A DNA stretch of 64,000 nucleotides from Symbiodinium natans (lineage: Eukaryota; Sar; Dinophyceae; Suessiales; Symbiodiniaceae). Of the stretch, positions 11,434 through 22,774 are shown piece after piece. Numbering within the stretch: the stretch's first letter is position 1; each line of letters opens with the position of its first letter. The stretch is taken from the NCBI GenBank assembly GCA_905221605.1, contig CAJNDS010000890.1:1-64000 (forward strand), read 5' to 3'. A program made the position numbers and the translations under genes. Below the pieces are notes generated by a model that did not search any database, was not told the DNA's origin, and saw only the letters and a list, made by a program, of their open reading frames with translations.

Positions 11434-11841
11434 TTATGCCAAGGCCTGCGGCTCCATAAGCCTTAGGCGTCCACGAAGGCTATTGGTTTCCAAACTGCAA
11501 CAGACCCTGAATCCTACGTAAGCCGATTCTGACATAAACCCTATAACTTGGGATGTTCCCTCCTATACTACCAGTCCTTTTTAGGGAATATAGTACCCCC
11601 CCATTGTAATCCCTATGAAGGGCTGTTGGTATTAGGGGGTACATCCCAACCCTAAACCCTAAACCCTAAACCCAAAACCCAAAACCCAAAACCCTAAACC
11701 CCAAACCCCAAACCCGAAACCCTAAACCCTAAACCCTGTAACCTGTAACCCTAAACCCTAAACCCTGAAACCCAGAGAAGCGGCCCGTCCTCTCTTTCTC
11801 TAGGTCTCGCTTGGTCTTCGGCTCACTGACATCAGGCGCAT
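11434..11841 (-). CDS. 3' end of an unknown gene (2 exons)
   Basis: Exon 11772-11841 (APDVSEPKTKRDLEKERTGR then FS) joins in phase (2+1 nt, making Gly) to terminal exon 11434-11506 (VCCSLETNSLRGRLRLMEPQ then ALA, TAA stop at 11436-11434). The intron 11507-11771 begins GTTTCAGGG, ends GATTCAG, and consists of CCCTAAA arrays plus a family C inverted-repeat element. The lysine/glutamate-rich segment followed by a short tail matches no family I know. Upstream exons probably lie at 12.2-13.6 kb but were not joined. Confidence 0.55.
11548..11649. mobile_element. Inverted-repeat element family C, copy 1 (intronic)
   Basis: TTGGGATGTTCCCTCCTATA at the left end is matched by the inverted ...TAGGGGGTACATCCCAA at the right end, so the 102-bp element could fold into a hairpin. 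It lies inside the intron 11507-11771. The best copy is at 38228-38332. Confidence 0.75.
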
Positions 11842-11867
11842 CTCAGCAGGCTTAGGGCTGGGGGCTT

Positions 11868-12215
11868 AGGGCTTAGGGTTCAGGGTTTAGGGTTTAGGGT
11901 TTATAGGGTTTAGGGTTTAGGGTTTATAGGGTTTAGGGTTTAGGGTTCATAGGGTTTAGGGTTTAGGGTTTAGGGTTTAGGGTTTAGGGTTTAGGGTTTA
12001 GGGTTTAGGGTTTAGGGTTTAGGGTTTAGGGTTTAGGGTTTAGGGTTTAGGGTTTAGGGTTTAGGGTTTAGGGTTTAGGGTTTAGGGTTTAGGGTTTAGG
12101 GTTTAGGGTTTAGGGTTTAGGGTTTAGGGTTTAGGGTTTAGGGTTTAGGGCTCAGGGCTTAGGGCTTGGGGTTTGGGGTTAAGGGTTTGGGGTTTGGGGT
12201 TTAGGGTTTAGGACG
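11868..12215. repeat. Longest mixed TTTAGGG array
   Basis: About 350 bp, nearly all perfect TTTAGGG, with three inserts extending a unit to GGGTTTATAGGGTTTAG and a TTTGGGG end. Confidence 0.95.
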
Positions 12216-12412
12216 AGGGGGGGTGGGACTGGGCAAGCGGAGGAGAAGTGAGAAGGATCCTCGCAAAGCTCCCTGAAGCGCAAAGGTTTAACTTGCGAGA
12301 AGCTCCGTACGCAGCAACCGGGTGATCTCAAAGGAATGAAGAGAAATCCCTGAAAAGAGAACCCGGCGAACTCAAGCCACAACATCTGAAGCCGTTGATG
12401 CCCAGCTTTCAC
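12216..12412 (-). CDS. Coding-like block, unknown
   Basis: The - strand is open with phrases PLRFRELCEDPSHFSSACPV and SPGCCVRSFSQ after a TTCTCTTTTCAG acceptor-like site near 12360. Probably one or two exons of the gene that ends at 11434, but donor phases did not resolve. Confidence 0.35.
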
Positions 12413-12617
12413 AATAGGGGCCCCTTCCCTAAGTCCTAAGCCCTAAGCCCTAAACCCTAAACCCACTTCACAGGCGCTCCCTCCAACCGTCACTCAGCTT
12501 AGCGTTCGGATTGGGGGTTTCAGCCTAAACCCCTTGACTGGCTCGGAAACCCACAGGAGCCTCCTCCAGGGCGCCCCTTAATGAGTGTTGTTCCTAGCTG
12601 AACCAATCATATCTCTA

Positions 12618-12735
12618 CTCGGCTGCCCAGTAGCTTAGGAATAACACGGGTGCCCTTGTTTGCTGAAAGGGATTTGAAGGGGGTGGGAACTTAAACCCCC
12701 AGAAAAGGGAATAAGGGCACTACTGGGCATCCTAG
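12618..12735. mobile_element. Inverted-repeat element family B, copy 1
   Basis: The ends GGCTGCCCAGTAG and CTACTGGGCATCCTAG are inverted. The core GGGTGCCCTTGTTTGC...GGGAACTTAAACCCCC is shared with copies at 13314-13425 and, more diverged, 14435-14531 and 31231-31360. Confidence 0.75.
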
Positions 12736-12925
12736 TCTATCATGTTCACCGATGGGCAAGCCATGAGGAGAGAACATGCGACCAGATTCTCGTAGGAGCT
12801 TAGGGTTTAGGGTTTAGGGTTTAGGCGGTTTAGGGTTTAGGGTCAGGCTGGCACTCTATAGACCCTAAACTCTAAGGGTACCTAGTCGATGGCCCGAGTT
12901 TACAACAACAGCCACCCCTAAACCC

Positions 12926-13042
12926 TAAACCCTAAACCCAAAACCCTGAACCCTGAACCCTAAACCCTAAACCCTAAACCCTAAACAATAAACCCTAAAC
13001 CCTAAACCCTAAACTCTAAACCCTAAACCCTAAACCCTGACC
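12926..13042. repeat. Interstitial CCCTAAA array
   Basis: About 16 units with a few CCCTGAA units. Confidence 0.9.
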
Positions 13043-13313
13043 ACTGCCCCACGTGCGGGCGCGGGGCGCATGGTTGTGCTGCCGAGGGCCATGGCCGAAC
13101 CGACGCGGGGCTGATGGGTGCCCAGGACGCTCTTCATGGACCTCCGGTTTAGGGTTTAGAGTTTAGGGTTTAGGGTTTTGAAAATTGTGGTGCGGTGTTT
13201 GGGGTTCAGGGTTTTGGGTTTTTTGCGTGTTTTTTTACAACGGGGCCATGCACCTCCGGGTGTACCAGGCGCGCGGTTCACCCCTCGGACAGCTACGGTG
13301 GAAGTGTTTATAG

Positions 13314-13425
13314 CTAGGCTGCCCAGTAACCAGGGCTTAAAAAGGGTGCCCTTTTTTGCTTAAAGGGGTTTATAAGGGAACCTAAACCCCCAAAAAGGGA
13401 ATAAGGGTACTACTGGGCATCCTAG
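13314..13425. mobile_element. Inverted-repeat element family B, copy 2
   Basis: CTAGGCTGCCCAGTA on the left matches TACTGGGCATCCTAG on the right. CTA occurs just outside both ends, a possible 3-bp target duplication. Coding-like sequence lies on both sides on the - strand, so it may be intronic. Confidence 0.75.
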
Positions 13426-13670
13426 GTAGGCTTTCGCCAGACTTGGGCCCCGAGCCCTCTCTGTCTCTTTTCTTTCTTTCCTCCCTTGTTTCCTTCCTTC
13501 CTTCTTTCCTGCCTTCCTTCATTCTGTGTGGTCCTTGGTTTGTTTGTTCCTTCCCTCTTTCTGTCAAAGGCTGAGACAGCTCTCCGGGCCTGGGGTTTGA
13601 GCCGCCTTCTTCCCCTCCCAGTGATCTTTATGTCTCTATCTTTGTGAGGCTCAAGCTTCAGGGCTTCCAT
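13422..13670 (-). CDS. Coding-like block, Lys/Arg-rich
   Basis: The - strand frame begins MEALKLEPHKDRDIKITGRG and ends GAQVWRKP next to family B copy 2. The middle is a GAAG-type low-complexity tract. Could be an exon of the gene ending at 11434; weak. Confidence 0.3.
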   Translation of the reverse strand: MEALKLEPHKDRDIKITGRGRRRLKPQARRAVSAFDRKREGTNKPRTTQNEGRQERRKEGNKGGKKEKRQRGLGAQVWRKPT

Positions 13671-13771
13671 GAATTTAGGCTGTTGGGTTGCACGTGTCTA
13701 GTTTCGTGGGTTTTGGGATGTGCTGAAGTCCCCTGCGGAGTCTAAGGGCTTCGGCTTCGGGGTTTGAGGAT

Positions 13772-16700
13772 TCAGGAATTATCACCGCGCCAACGGGTGC
13801 AGAGTTTGAGAAGCCATTTGTTTATGGCGGCTGTACGGTTCTTAGTTTCTGTGGGCTTTGCTAAAGCCTCGCGAAGGCGTGCTTGCTAAGCCAGAACGGC
13901 GCAACACCCCAAACTTTAAACCCAAATCCCGAGCTGCTGCTGGCGCCTGAAGCGATACGGCTCGAATCTAAGCTCGCGCGTGTATTCCCACTCCTAGGCG
14001 CTTCTGGCTTAGAATAGCTTTCAGAGGTTCAGCCTAAACCCTAAACCCTAAACCCTAAACCCTAAACCCTAAACCCTAAACCCTAAACCCTAAACCCTAA
14101 ACCCTAAACCCTGTGTGTCTTGATGAGGGAGTTTGGGGGCTGTTAGGAATTTGGCGTTCAAGGTCGAGGGCTTCGCGGGCTTGATTTGGATTTGTTGGGT
14201 TTAGGGTTTAGGGTTTAGGGTTTAGGGTTTAGGGTTTAGGGTTTAGGGTTTAGGGTTTAGGGTTTAGGGTTTAGGGTTTAGGGTTTAGGGTTTAGGGTTT
14301 AGGGTTTCTTGCGAGGAGTTGGGGGAGGTTTAGGGCGTTTGGGGTTTGGGGTTTAGGGGGTCTGCAGGCTTGGAGATTTGGGCGTGTTCTGGGTCTGGAG
14401 CGGCGCAGGTACTGATCTGCCAACCTTTGCCCTACTTGGTAGCCAATCAACATTTCATATTTTTCGGATGGGTTACTTTATACGGGAACCTTGAACCAAA
14501 AACAGGGAACAGGGTACACTGGGCTACCAAGCCTATGCCCTATACGCACAAAGGCAGAGACCATCAGCACAGGATTGGGAGGGGATCCTAGTGGGTCTAT
14601 TTTGGGGTCCTCTATTTTCGTAAACCCCCAATTGAATCTGTAATTTTCAACTAAACTCCCAGTCCCCGAAGCCCCCTCGCAACCCGAAACCTCTGGAGCA
14701 CTTCAGCCCTAAAGTCCTCGGTTCTCAAACCCTAAACCCTTGAACTGAAGAGCCTCTCCATAGACCCTCTAAACCCTAAACCCTAATCCCTAAACCCTAA
14801 ACCCTAAACCCTAAACCCTAAACCCTAAACCCTAAACCCTAAACCCTAAACCCTAAACCCTAAACCCTAAACCCTAACGCCGAGCTGCCTCGGGAGCTCG
14901 GCGGCCGGGCTCTATGGGATCCGGATCCCAGCGGCGCAAGGGCAGTGGGTCTGCCGTGTACAGCTTTGGGTTTTGTTTAGGGTTTAGGGTTTAGGGTTTA
15001 GGGTTTAGGGCTTAGAGGCTTAGAGGCTTAGAGGCTTTCTTTCTAAGGCCCATAGAAGGGGTTTGCGAGCTGTAAAGGGCCTTTTCTCGATTTTTGTTTC
15101 TCACCCCAAACCCGAAACCCTGACTGAACCCTGACTGGACCCTGACTGAACCCTAAACCAAACCCGAAACCCCAAACCCCAAACCACAAACCCTAAACCC
15201 TAAACCGGCTTGCTTTGGAGGGCTTTGTGGTGGGTGGCTTTGGGGGGATCGGTGTAGGGCTTAGTGGTTGAGGGGATGTAGGGACGCCCCACTGGGCTTA
15301 AACATAGGGCCTCAGCAAGTTTTCGGAAGCTTTGAGGTTTGGGGTTTCGGGTTTCGGGTTGCTCCTGAGATTTTGGGCTTCAAAGCGTGTTGGGCTTGGA
15401 GGGAGCCTTAAACCCTAAACCCTAAACCCTAAACCCTAAACCCTAAACCCTAAACCCTAAACCCTAAACCGGAGCTGCTGCTAGTTCGACAAGAACTGCC
15501 AAGTTGCACAGCCTGTTTGCAGAGGCGTCAGCTTTCAGCTCGTGTGCGAGCGCTGCTATCGATGCGAAACGACAGGATGCCCTAAGATCCAGACTCTAAT
15601 TCCCTAAGGCCCCAAGTCTCAAAACCCTAAACCCTAAACCCTAAACCCTAAACCCTGAACCCTGAACCCTGAACCCTAAACCCTAAACGCGACGGCCGCA
15701 AAAACTTAACGCGGATATATGGGATCCCTCATTAGGGTTTAGGTTTTAGGGTTTAGGGACCTCCCCCACCCTACCTGCCCAAACCCACAAGGCTCAAACA
15801 AAAATGGGCCTTCTTTCGGGCGCGGGGTCGTAGGAGTGAGGGTACCCTCAACTCTGAACTCTGAGCCCTGAACCCTAAACCCTAAACCCTAAAGACACCG
15901 CTTTCCGGCCTTCGTGCGCATAGGGATCGAAGAGGAAGAGGCTCCGAGCGCCCATTCGGGGATCCCAAGCCCGGATGGTGCCATCCTTGGAGGGGTTTAG
16001 GGTTTAGGGTTTAGGGTTTAGGGTTTAGGGTTTAGGGTGGTAGAGGGTTTAGGGCTTAGCGTTTTAGAGGGCCCCAGGGCTTTCTAAGCTTCTGGTCCAT
16101 CGAGTCGTAGGGCTTAGGGCTCTAGGGCTTCTAGTAGGGTTTAGGGTTTAGGGTTTATTGGTAGGGTATGAGGTTCTATGTATAGTGTACAGGGCTTACA
16201 TTCTGGGGCTTGTCGGGAAGAGTTTCGTCAGAACGCTGGTGCGCAACTGATGTAGGGATTGGGGGGAATCCGAGGCTCTCTTGGCTTAAGGCTGGTGACT
16301 TCAGATCAGCTGAGCCAGCTGCCCCTCAACTCTATAAACTTCTAAGCCTTTCAGGGTCAAGAGCCCGATTCAGCCCAGTCTAGATACGACCCTTGGCCCT
16401 AAACCCTAAACCCTAAACCCTAAACATCAGGCGCAGTCTGTACTTGAGACGCACTTGAGATGTAAGGCAGCAGCCATCCCTCCGGAGAAGAGCTGGCTCA
16501 GGGAAGGCTCGCCCCAGACAAGCGCCCTGGGTTTAGGGTTTAGGGTTTAGGGGTTTTGGGGTTTGGGGTTTAGGGGTTTGGGGGTTTAGGGGTTTAGGGT
16601 TTGGGGTTTTGGGTTTAGGGGTTTTGGGTTTCGGGTTTAGGGGTTTAGGAGTTAGGTTTTAGGACGTTCATGGGTAGATAGAACTGGGGCTCTAGGTAAC

Positions 16701-19700
16701 TAGAGCTCCGGCTACACTAAACCCTAAACCCTAAACCCTAAACCCTAAACCCTAAACCCTAAGCCTAAACCCTAAACCCTAAACCCTAAACCCTAAACCC
16801 TAAACCCTACACTCTTGCCTTCTTTGGGGGTCATGCCCTGCTTGCAACTACCCGGGAGCCTTCAAGTCATCGACCCTGCGCGCGAGAGAGAGAGAGAGAG
16901 AGAGAGAGTGAGAGACTCAGAAAGAGTGCAAGGGAGAAGTTCCATCATTCTTGGCGATCCTCTCACGCTATCAGAAAGCACTGGCTGTCCACAAGAATCT
17001 TTGCAATCCTCGCAATGAACGCCATCGCAAAAGGACGGCAGAAAATGATGGTCCACACCGGCTCACATGATTCAGTGGCCCACCCCCGCAGTTTCCCCCT
17101 AGTTCGTCGTGCTTACCACTAGCTCGCAGACTTGAGGAGTCAACGGTAGCCCTAGAGAATTTCAGCCCTTAGTCGCCAATGCAACCCTAAACCCGAAACC
17201 CTAAATCTAAGCTCGAAACTCCAGAATCCAAAGGGTGCGATCGCGTCCTACAGTTCTACGACACGCAGACCCTAAACAACCCCACCCAAGATCCCCTAAA
17301 CCCTACATACAGCCCTATTAAAACCCGATAAAAACCCCTTACAACTCTGTCGGCAAGGGGCAGTGGCGGCTTGGTGTGGCCCTGCCTTTGCTGGTGGTTG
17401 GGGTTTAGGGTTTCGGGTTTATGGTTTCGGGTTCAGGGCTTCGGAAGGGTTTAGGCTTTAAAGGGTTTAGGGCTGAGGGTTTCTTATGTGGGGTATGAGG
17501 GTTTGGGATGCTGTTGTTGAATGGAATCTCATTTCCCCAGCAGCCTAAGAATCAAAAGGGAGGCCTTTCGCGCTTTTGGGCTCTGGCACGGAAACCCCAA
17601 AACCTAAACCCTAAACTCTATCTAGACCCTAATCCTTACACCCTAAACCCTAAACTAACACAAGGAAAGCAGGTGCAAGGTTGGGTCTTGCAGCACCGAC
17701 CGCACGCCCCCGGCCATGAAAACCCCCAAAAGCCCTGATCCGCAAAAATGCCGAACCACTTCGAGCGAGCATTTTGCACTAGGGGTTTAGGGTTTAGGGT
17801 TTAGGGTTAAGGGTTTAGGGTTTAGGGTTTAGGGTTTAGGGTTTAGGTTTTAGGGTTTAGGGTTTAGGGTTTAGGGTTTAGGGTTTAGGGCTGCGAGCCA
17901 AGGGTTAGAGTTTAGGGCTTAGGGTTGGTAGCATCAGTCCGCAGCCTAGCATCCAGCCATGAGAGTTGAGGTTTACGGTTTAGGGTTTAGGGTTTAGGGT
18001 TTAGGGTTTAGGGTTTAGGGTTTAAGGTTTAGGGTTTGGGCTTTAGGGTTTAGTGTGTAGTGTTTAGGGTTTTCTGTCCTCAGGTCCTCAGGCTATTAAC
18101 CACATCATGGCGTATGTACCTTGTGGGTTCCTATCGCTAGAACCGTAGCCACAGATCGATCTCCCCTGAATCTCTACGTCAGCTTCCCCACCTTGAGCCT
18201 AAGGACCCCAAACCCAAAAAATGCCCTAGAAGAAGCCCTAGACCCTGAATCCCAACCCCTAAACCCTAAACCCTAAACCCTGAACCCTAAACCCGAAACC
18301 CTAAACCCGAAACCCTAAACCCGGAACCCTAAAGTCTTCTAGCCCGGGCAGCAGCGTGTTTACCGGACGACCGCTGCGGAGGTCAACGAGGCGAATGGTG
18401 CAGTCCCCCAGCGCCACGGCGAGCTGGTTTAGGTTTTAGGGCTTTCAGGGTGTAGGGTTTAGGGTTTGAGGGTCAGGAGAGTTCAGCTTTGGTTTGACAA
18501 GGTTTTGGGGTTTAGGGGGACGATGCTTCTGGGCACAAGAGGGACCCACGCCTTAAAATTAGGGCTTCAGGGCTGTAGGGCTTTGGGGGTTTTGTTTTTT
18601 TGGGGTTTAGGGATTCCGCGTAAGAGCAAAAGAGGCAAGCCTGAACCTGAGGTTCTCGTGCCTTCAACCCGACAATCCCTCCAAAAAGTCCTAAACCCCA
18701 ATAGCTGTAAACAAACCCAGAAACACTCACCCTAGCATCAAGAACATTTAGTGCACCCTAAACCCTGAACCCTGAACCCTGAACCCTGAACCCTGAACCC
18801 TGAACCCTGAACCCTGAACCCTAAACCCTAAACCCTAAACCCTAAACCCTAAACCGCAACAGGAGGCCCTTCGGGCACACCTGCGCGCTGCACTTGGGAT
18901 CAGCGATCGCCAGACCTCTGCGCCCAGAGTTCTCAAACATTCGGGTATGGGGTTCAAAAAACTTAGGACCCCGTAGAGCCCAAGATCCTTATTTGAGGAG
19001 TATACCGTATACCTCACAACCTATTTGGGGTCCCGTACATATTTTCAGGCCGACTCCCTCCGCAAGGGGTATGGGTTTAGGGTCAGGATTTAGGGGTGTT
19101 GTTGTTAGTTGTCATTTGTTGCTGTTTGCTGTTGTGCGCTGTAGTTGGAATCTCCGGGTTTAGGGGCCCACCTCGCACTTCACTGTGGAGGTCCAGATCC
19201 AACACTGCAGAGAGGGCAGTGGAGGAAGCTTCCTGGGCGGCTTGGCGTCAACAGCGCTGAGCCCATAGCACCGGGCTCTAGGCTCTATGGAGCCACCCCT
19301 ATGATCTAAATCACCCTGGCGCTTCCCCCCTAGAATCTAGAATTTGTCGGGTGGAAGGACTTTCTCAATTAGGTTAGCTGCAGTTGGAAGCCCGCTTTCC
19401 TTCAGCTGGCTGCAAACACCAAGGTAGGAAAGTTGCAGGCCTTGAGGTTCGGAAGGTTTCAGGCTTTAAGGGCCTTGGCGATCGTCCAGCAAGGCGGGAA
19501 ACCTTAGGACTTCAGGTACTAGCAGTTTCGGGCTTTAAAGGCCTTGCCTTCTAGAAAGCTGTCCAACCTTGGTTTACCTTGCGATGGCGGCCCACAGGCC
19601 AGCCCGATTCGGTTCAGACCCTAAACCCTAAACCCTAAACCCTAAACCCTAAACCCTAAACCCTAAACCCTAAACCCTAAACCCTAAACCCTAAACCCTA

Positions 19701-22700
19701 TTTTTGAACCCAAGAACCCAGGAAGTCAGGATGTTTCGAGCCTTAAGGCCCCTTGGCTTCAGCCTGGGCCGCCCTCCCTTCAAAGTTTGTTTGGGGTTCC
19801 GGGGCACCCTGCATCCTAAGACTCTTCCGGCTTAGGGTTTAGGGTTTAGGGTTTAGGGCAAGGGCTAAATTCAAAAATGTTCCGTATAGGGGCGGGTATT
19901 TATTTAAAACCGTTTGAACCCTGAAACCCTGAAACCCTGAAACCCTAAACCCTAAACCCTAAACCCCAAACCCTAACCCTGAAAAACCGAACCCTTCCGC
20001 CGTGGCACCGCGTCCCAGACCTTCACGCGGCCATCGAGGGAGCCCGAGGCAAAGAGCCGGTCTTCCCCTGGTAGCCAGGCCAATCCTTCTCAAAGGCTTA
20101 GGGTTTCGGGTTTAGGGTTTAGGTTTTAGGGTTTAGGGCCAATCCTTCTCAAAGGCTGGGGTTTTGGGGGTTTTGAGGGTTTTGAGGGCTTTGAGGGTTT
20201 TGCGGGGCTTGGGGGTGTTTGAGGGTTTTGAGGGCTTTGAGGGTTTTCAGGGCTTTGAGGGTTTTGAGGGCTTTGAGAAGTTTGAAGATTTTTGTTAGGG
20301 GCAGGCCTAAGATTTAGGATGCAGGAGGTCTGCTTGAAGGTTCATTGGCAGTTGGAACCGTAGGGTTTCAAGTGCCCTTGAGGATCTGAGTTGGGGCTGA
20401 GGCCTTCGGGATTTAGGATATCATGGAGAAGACGGGGCTTGCTGGGATTTAAGGTAGTCGCGACCACCCTTTGCAAAGCTTTGCTGCAGCTTTGCTCCAA
20501 TCCCCAATGCAACGCGCTCTTACATCCAGTGCATTCGTGCGTGTGGGTGGTTGTCAAAAATATGATCCCTTTTGGGGTACCGTAAATATTACGTGCCGTG
20601 TTTTTATGGGGATCCAAAAAGGGACCATAATTTTGACAACCACCCATGTAGATTAACCCGTTCAATATACCGAACTGCCCTGCTAGGGGACCACAGCCCT
20701 GAAGACCTGGTAGAGCTCTAGACAGTGTAGCCCACAGACTTGGGATCTCATGACAGCGGTGTGCCTTACTAGAGGCACTGGGTCTTTCCCAGGCCACCTA
20801 TATAAGACCTGAACCCCAAGACTCTCAAAGCTTATGTCTCGAAGGCTCTGTTGCAAAGCTTTGCTCAGAGGCCATCTAGTCTCCTCCCTAAACCCCTAAG
20901 AAGGGTAGCTGTGAGCCGGTAGCGTAAATGGGTTGAGGGGCTTAACTAGGATCTTGGGCTTGCAGGTGGAAAGTTTAGGGCTTCGGGTTTGGGGTTGAGG
21001 GTTTAGGGCACCACTGCGTAAGGCTTGGCACACTCGGCTCCCCACCGCCCGACAGAGAAAAAAACTAGAATGACAATTTCCCTATAGACTCTGAACACCA
21101 AACCCTCACACTCCTAAACCCTCACATCTTCAAGCTCCATACCCCAACCTTCAACGGCGTCGCCGTGGCCCACAGCCTCCTCAGCGCACAGGAGTGTGGC
21201 AACTCGGGGGTTCGGGTCTGGGCCAAGGGCTTCAGGGCTTCGGAGTTTGAGGGGTTCTAGGGGTTTTTGAGGAGATCTTTGTTAGGGGCTGAGGGAGTCG
21301 TAGGGTTTTTGGCGCTTCGTTAGGGGTTTTTGGGAGTTTTAGGGGTGTAGGGTCGCAGGCTTTGCCCAGGGAGAAAAGGCAGGGTCTCGGGCGAGGCTTA
21401 GAGTGGTCGGGTGCCGGGTTTAGCTCCTTAGTTGATGAGTTCATAAGCCCCTAAAAAGTGTACACTTTCAGTTCTAGAGGGGATGATAGTATCCCAAAAA
21501 GTGTAAAGTGTACTCACTCAGCTGCTAAGGTTCGGATTTTCAGCCCCCCACACACACACAAGCTTTTGGAGGAGCATGGGGCCTCGAGACTTAGCTCTGA
21601 ACCCTGAACCCTGAACCCTGAACCCTGAACCCTGAACCCTGAACTCTGAACCCTACACCCCAAACCCTAAACCCTAAACCCTAAACCCTAAACCCTAAAC
21701 CCTAAACCCTAAACCCTAAACCCTAAACCCTAAACCCTAAACCCTAAACCCTAAACCCTGAACCCTGAACCCTGAACCCTGAACCCTGAACCCTACTTGC
21801 AACACCGCCCCTGCTTTCCTGCCTCCGTGTGTGCTGCTCCAGCGGAGGTGGGAGGTCGGCTGCACTCCTCCCCCTCCTGCCAGGGCATTTAGGAGAGTCC
21901 AAGAGAAGGGCCCGCCCTTTATGCAACCAACTCGGGTTTAGGGTTTAGGGTTTCGGGTTTAGGGTTTAGGGTTTAAGGTTTAGGGTTTAGGGTTTAGGGA
22001 ATAGAAACCCACTTAGAGGAACCCCCTCTAAAGGACCCCTCCACTTCTTGTGGAGGCCTTGTGAGGGTCCACCTCTACCCTGCCGAGTCGCCAAGGTTCA
22101 GGGTTTAGGGTTTTAGGGTTTTAGGGTATTTGGGTTTTAGGGTTTAGGGTTTTTGGGTTTTTGGGTTTCAGGAATTTGGGTTTTAGGGTTTTAGGGTTTT
22201 AGGGTTTTAGGGTTTTAGGGTTTTAGGGTTTTGGTTTTTTGGGTTTTAGAGTTTTAGGGTTTAGGAGGGTTTTTGGGTTTTAGGGTTTTAGGGTCTTTGG
22301 GTTTTAGGGTTCTAGGGTTTACGGGTTTTGGTTTTTTTGGGTTCTAGAGTTTTAGGGTTTAGGAGGGTTTTTGGGTTTTAGGGTGTCGGGTTTAGGACGT
22401 TTGGTCTTTGCTTGTTATTTTGGGTTTAGGGTTGAATACCTAGGGCTTGGGTTCGACGCTTCGCTGAGGCCGTGCTGCTAAGAACACTTAGGTCTGCAGG
22501 TTTAGGGTTTAGGGTTTAGGGTTTAGAGCTTTGGGCTTAGGGTTAGGGTTTGGGGTTTATAGGGTTTCCTGATTTAGGGGTTGAACCCCAAATTATATCA
22601 ACACTGCCCTAACCCTAACCCCTACACCTCAAGCCCTACACCCTAACACCCTAAGCCCTAAAACCCTAAACCCTGAACCCTAAACCCCGACTAAGCCCAA

Positions 22701-22725
22701 TGTGTGTGCATATATATATATATAC

Positions 22726-22774
<49 letters not shown>

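Noticed and set aside
11868-12215. True chromosome end
   Set aside because: The array is flanked by unique sequence and by opposite-orientation arrays on both sides; the same is true of the other long arrays, so none marks a telomere.
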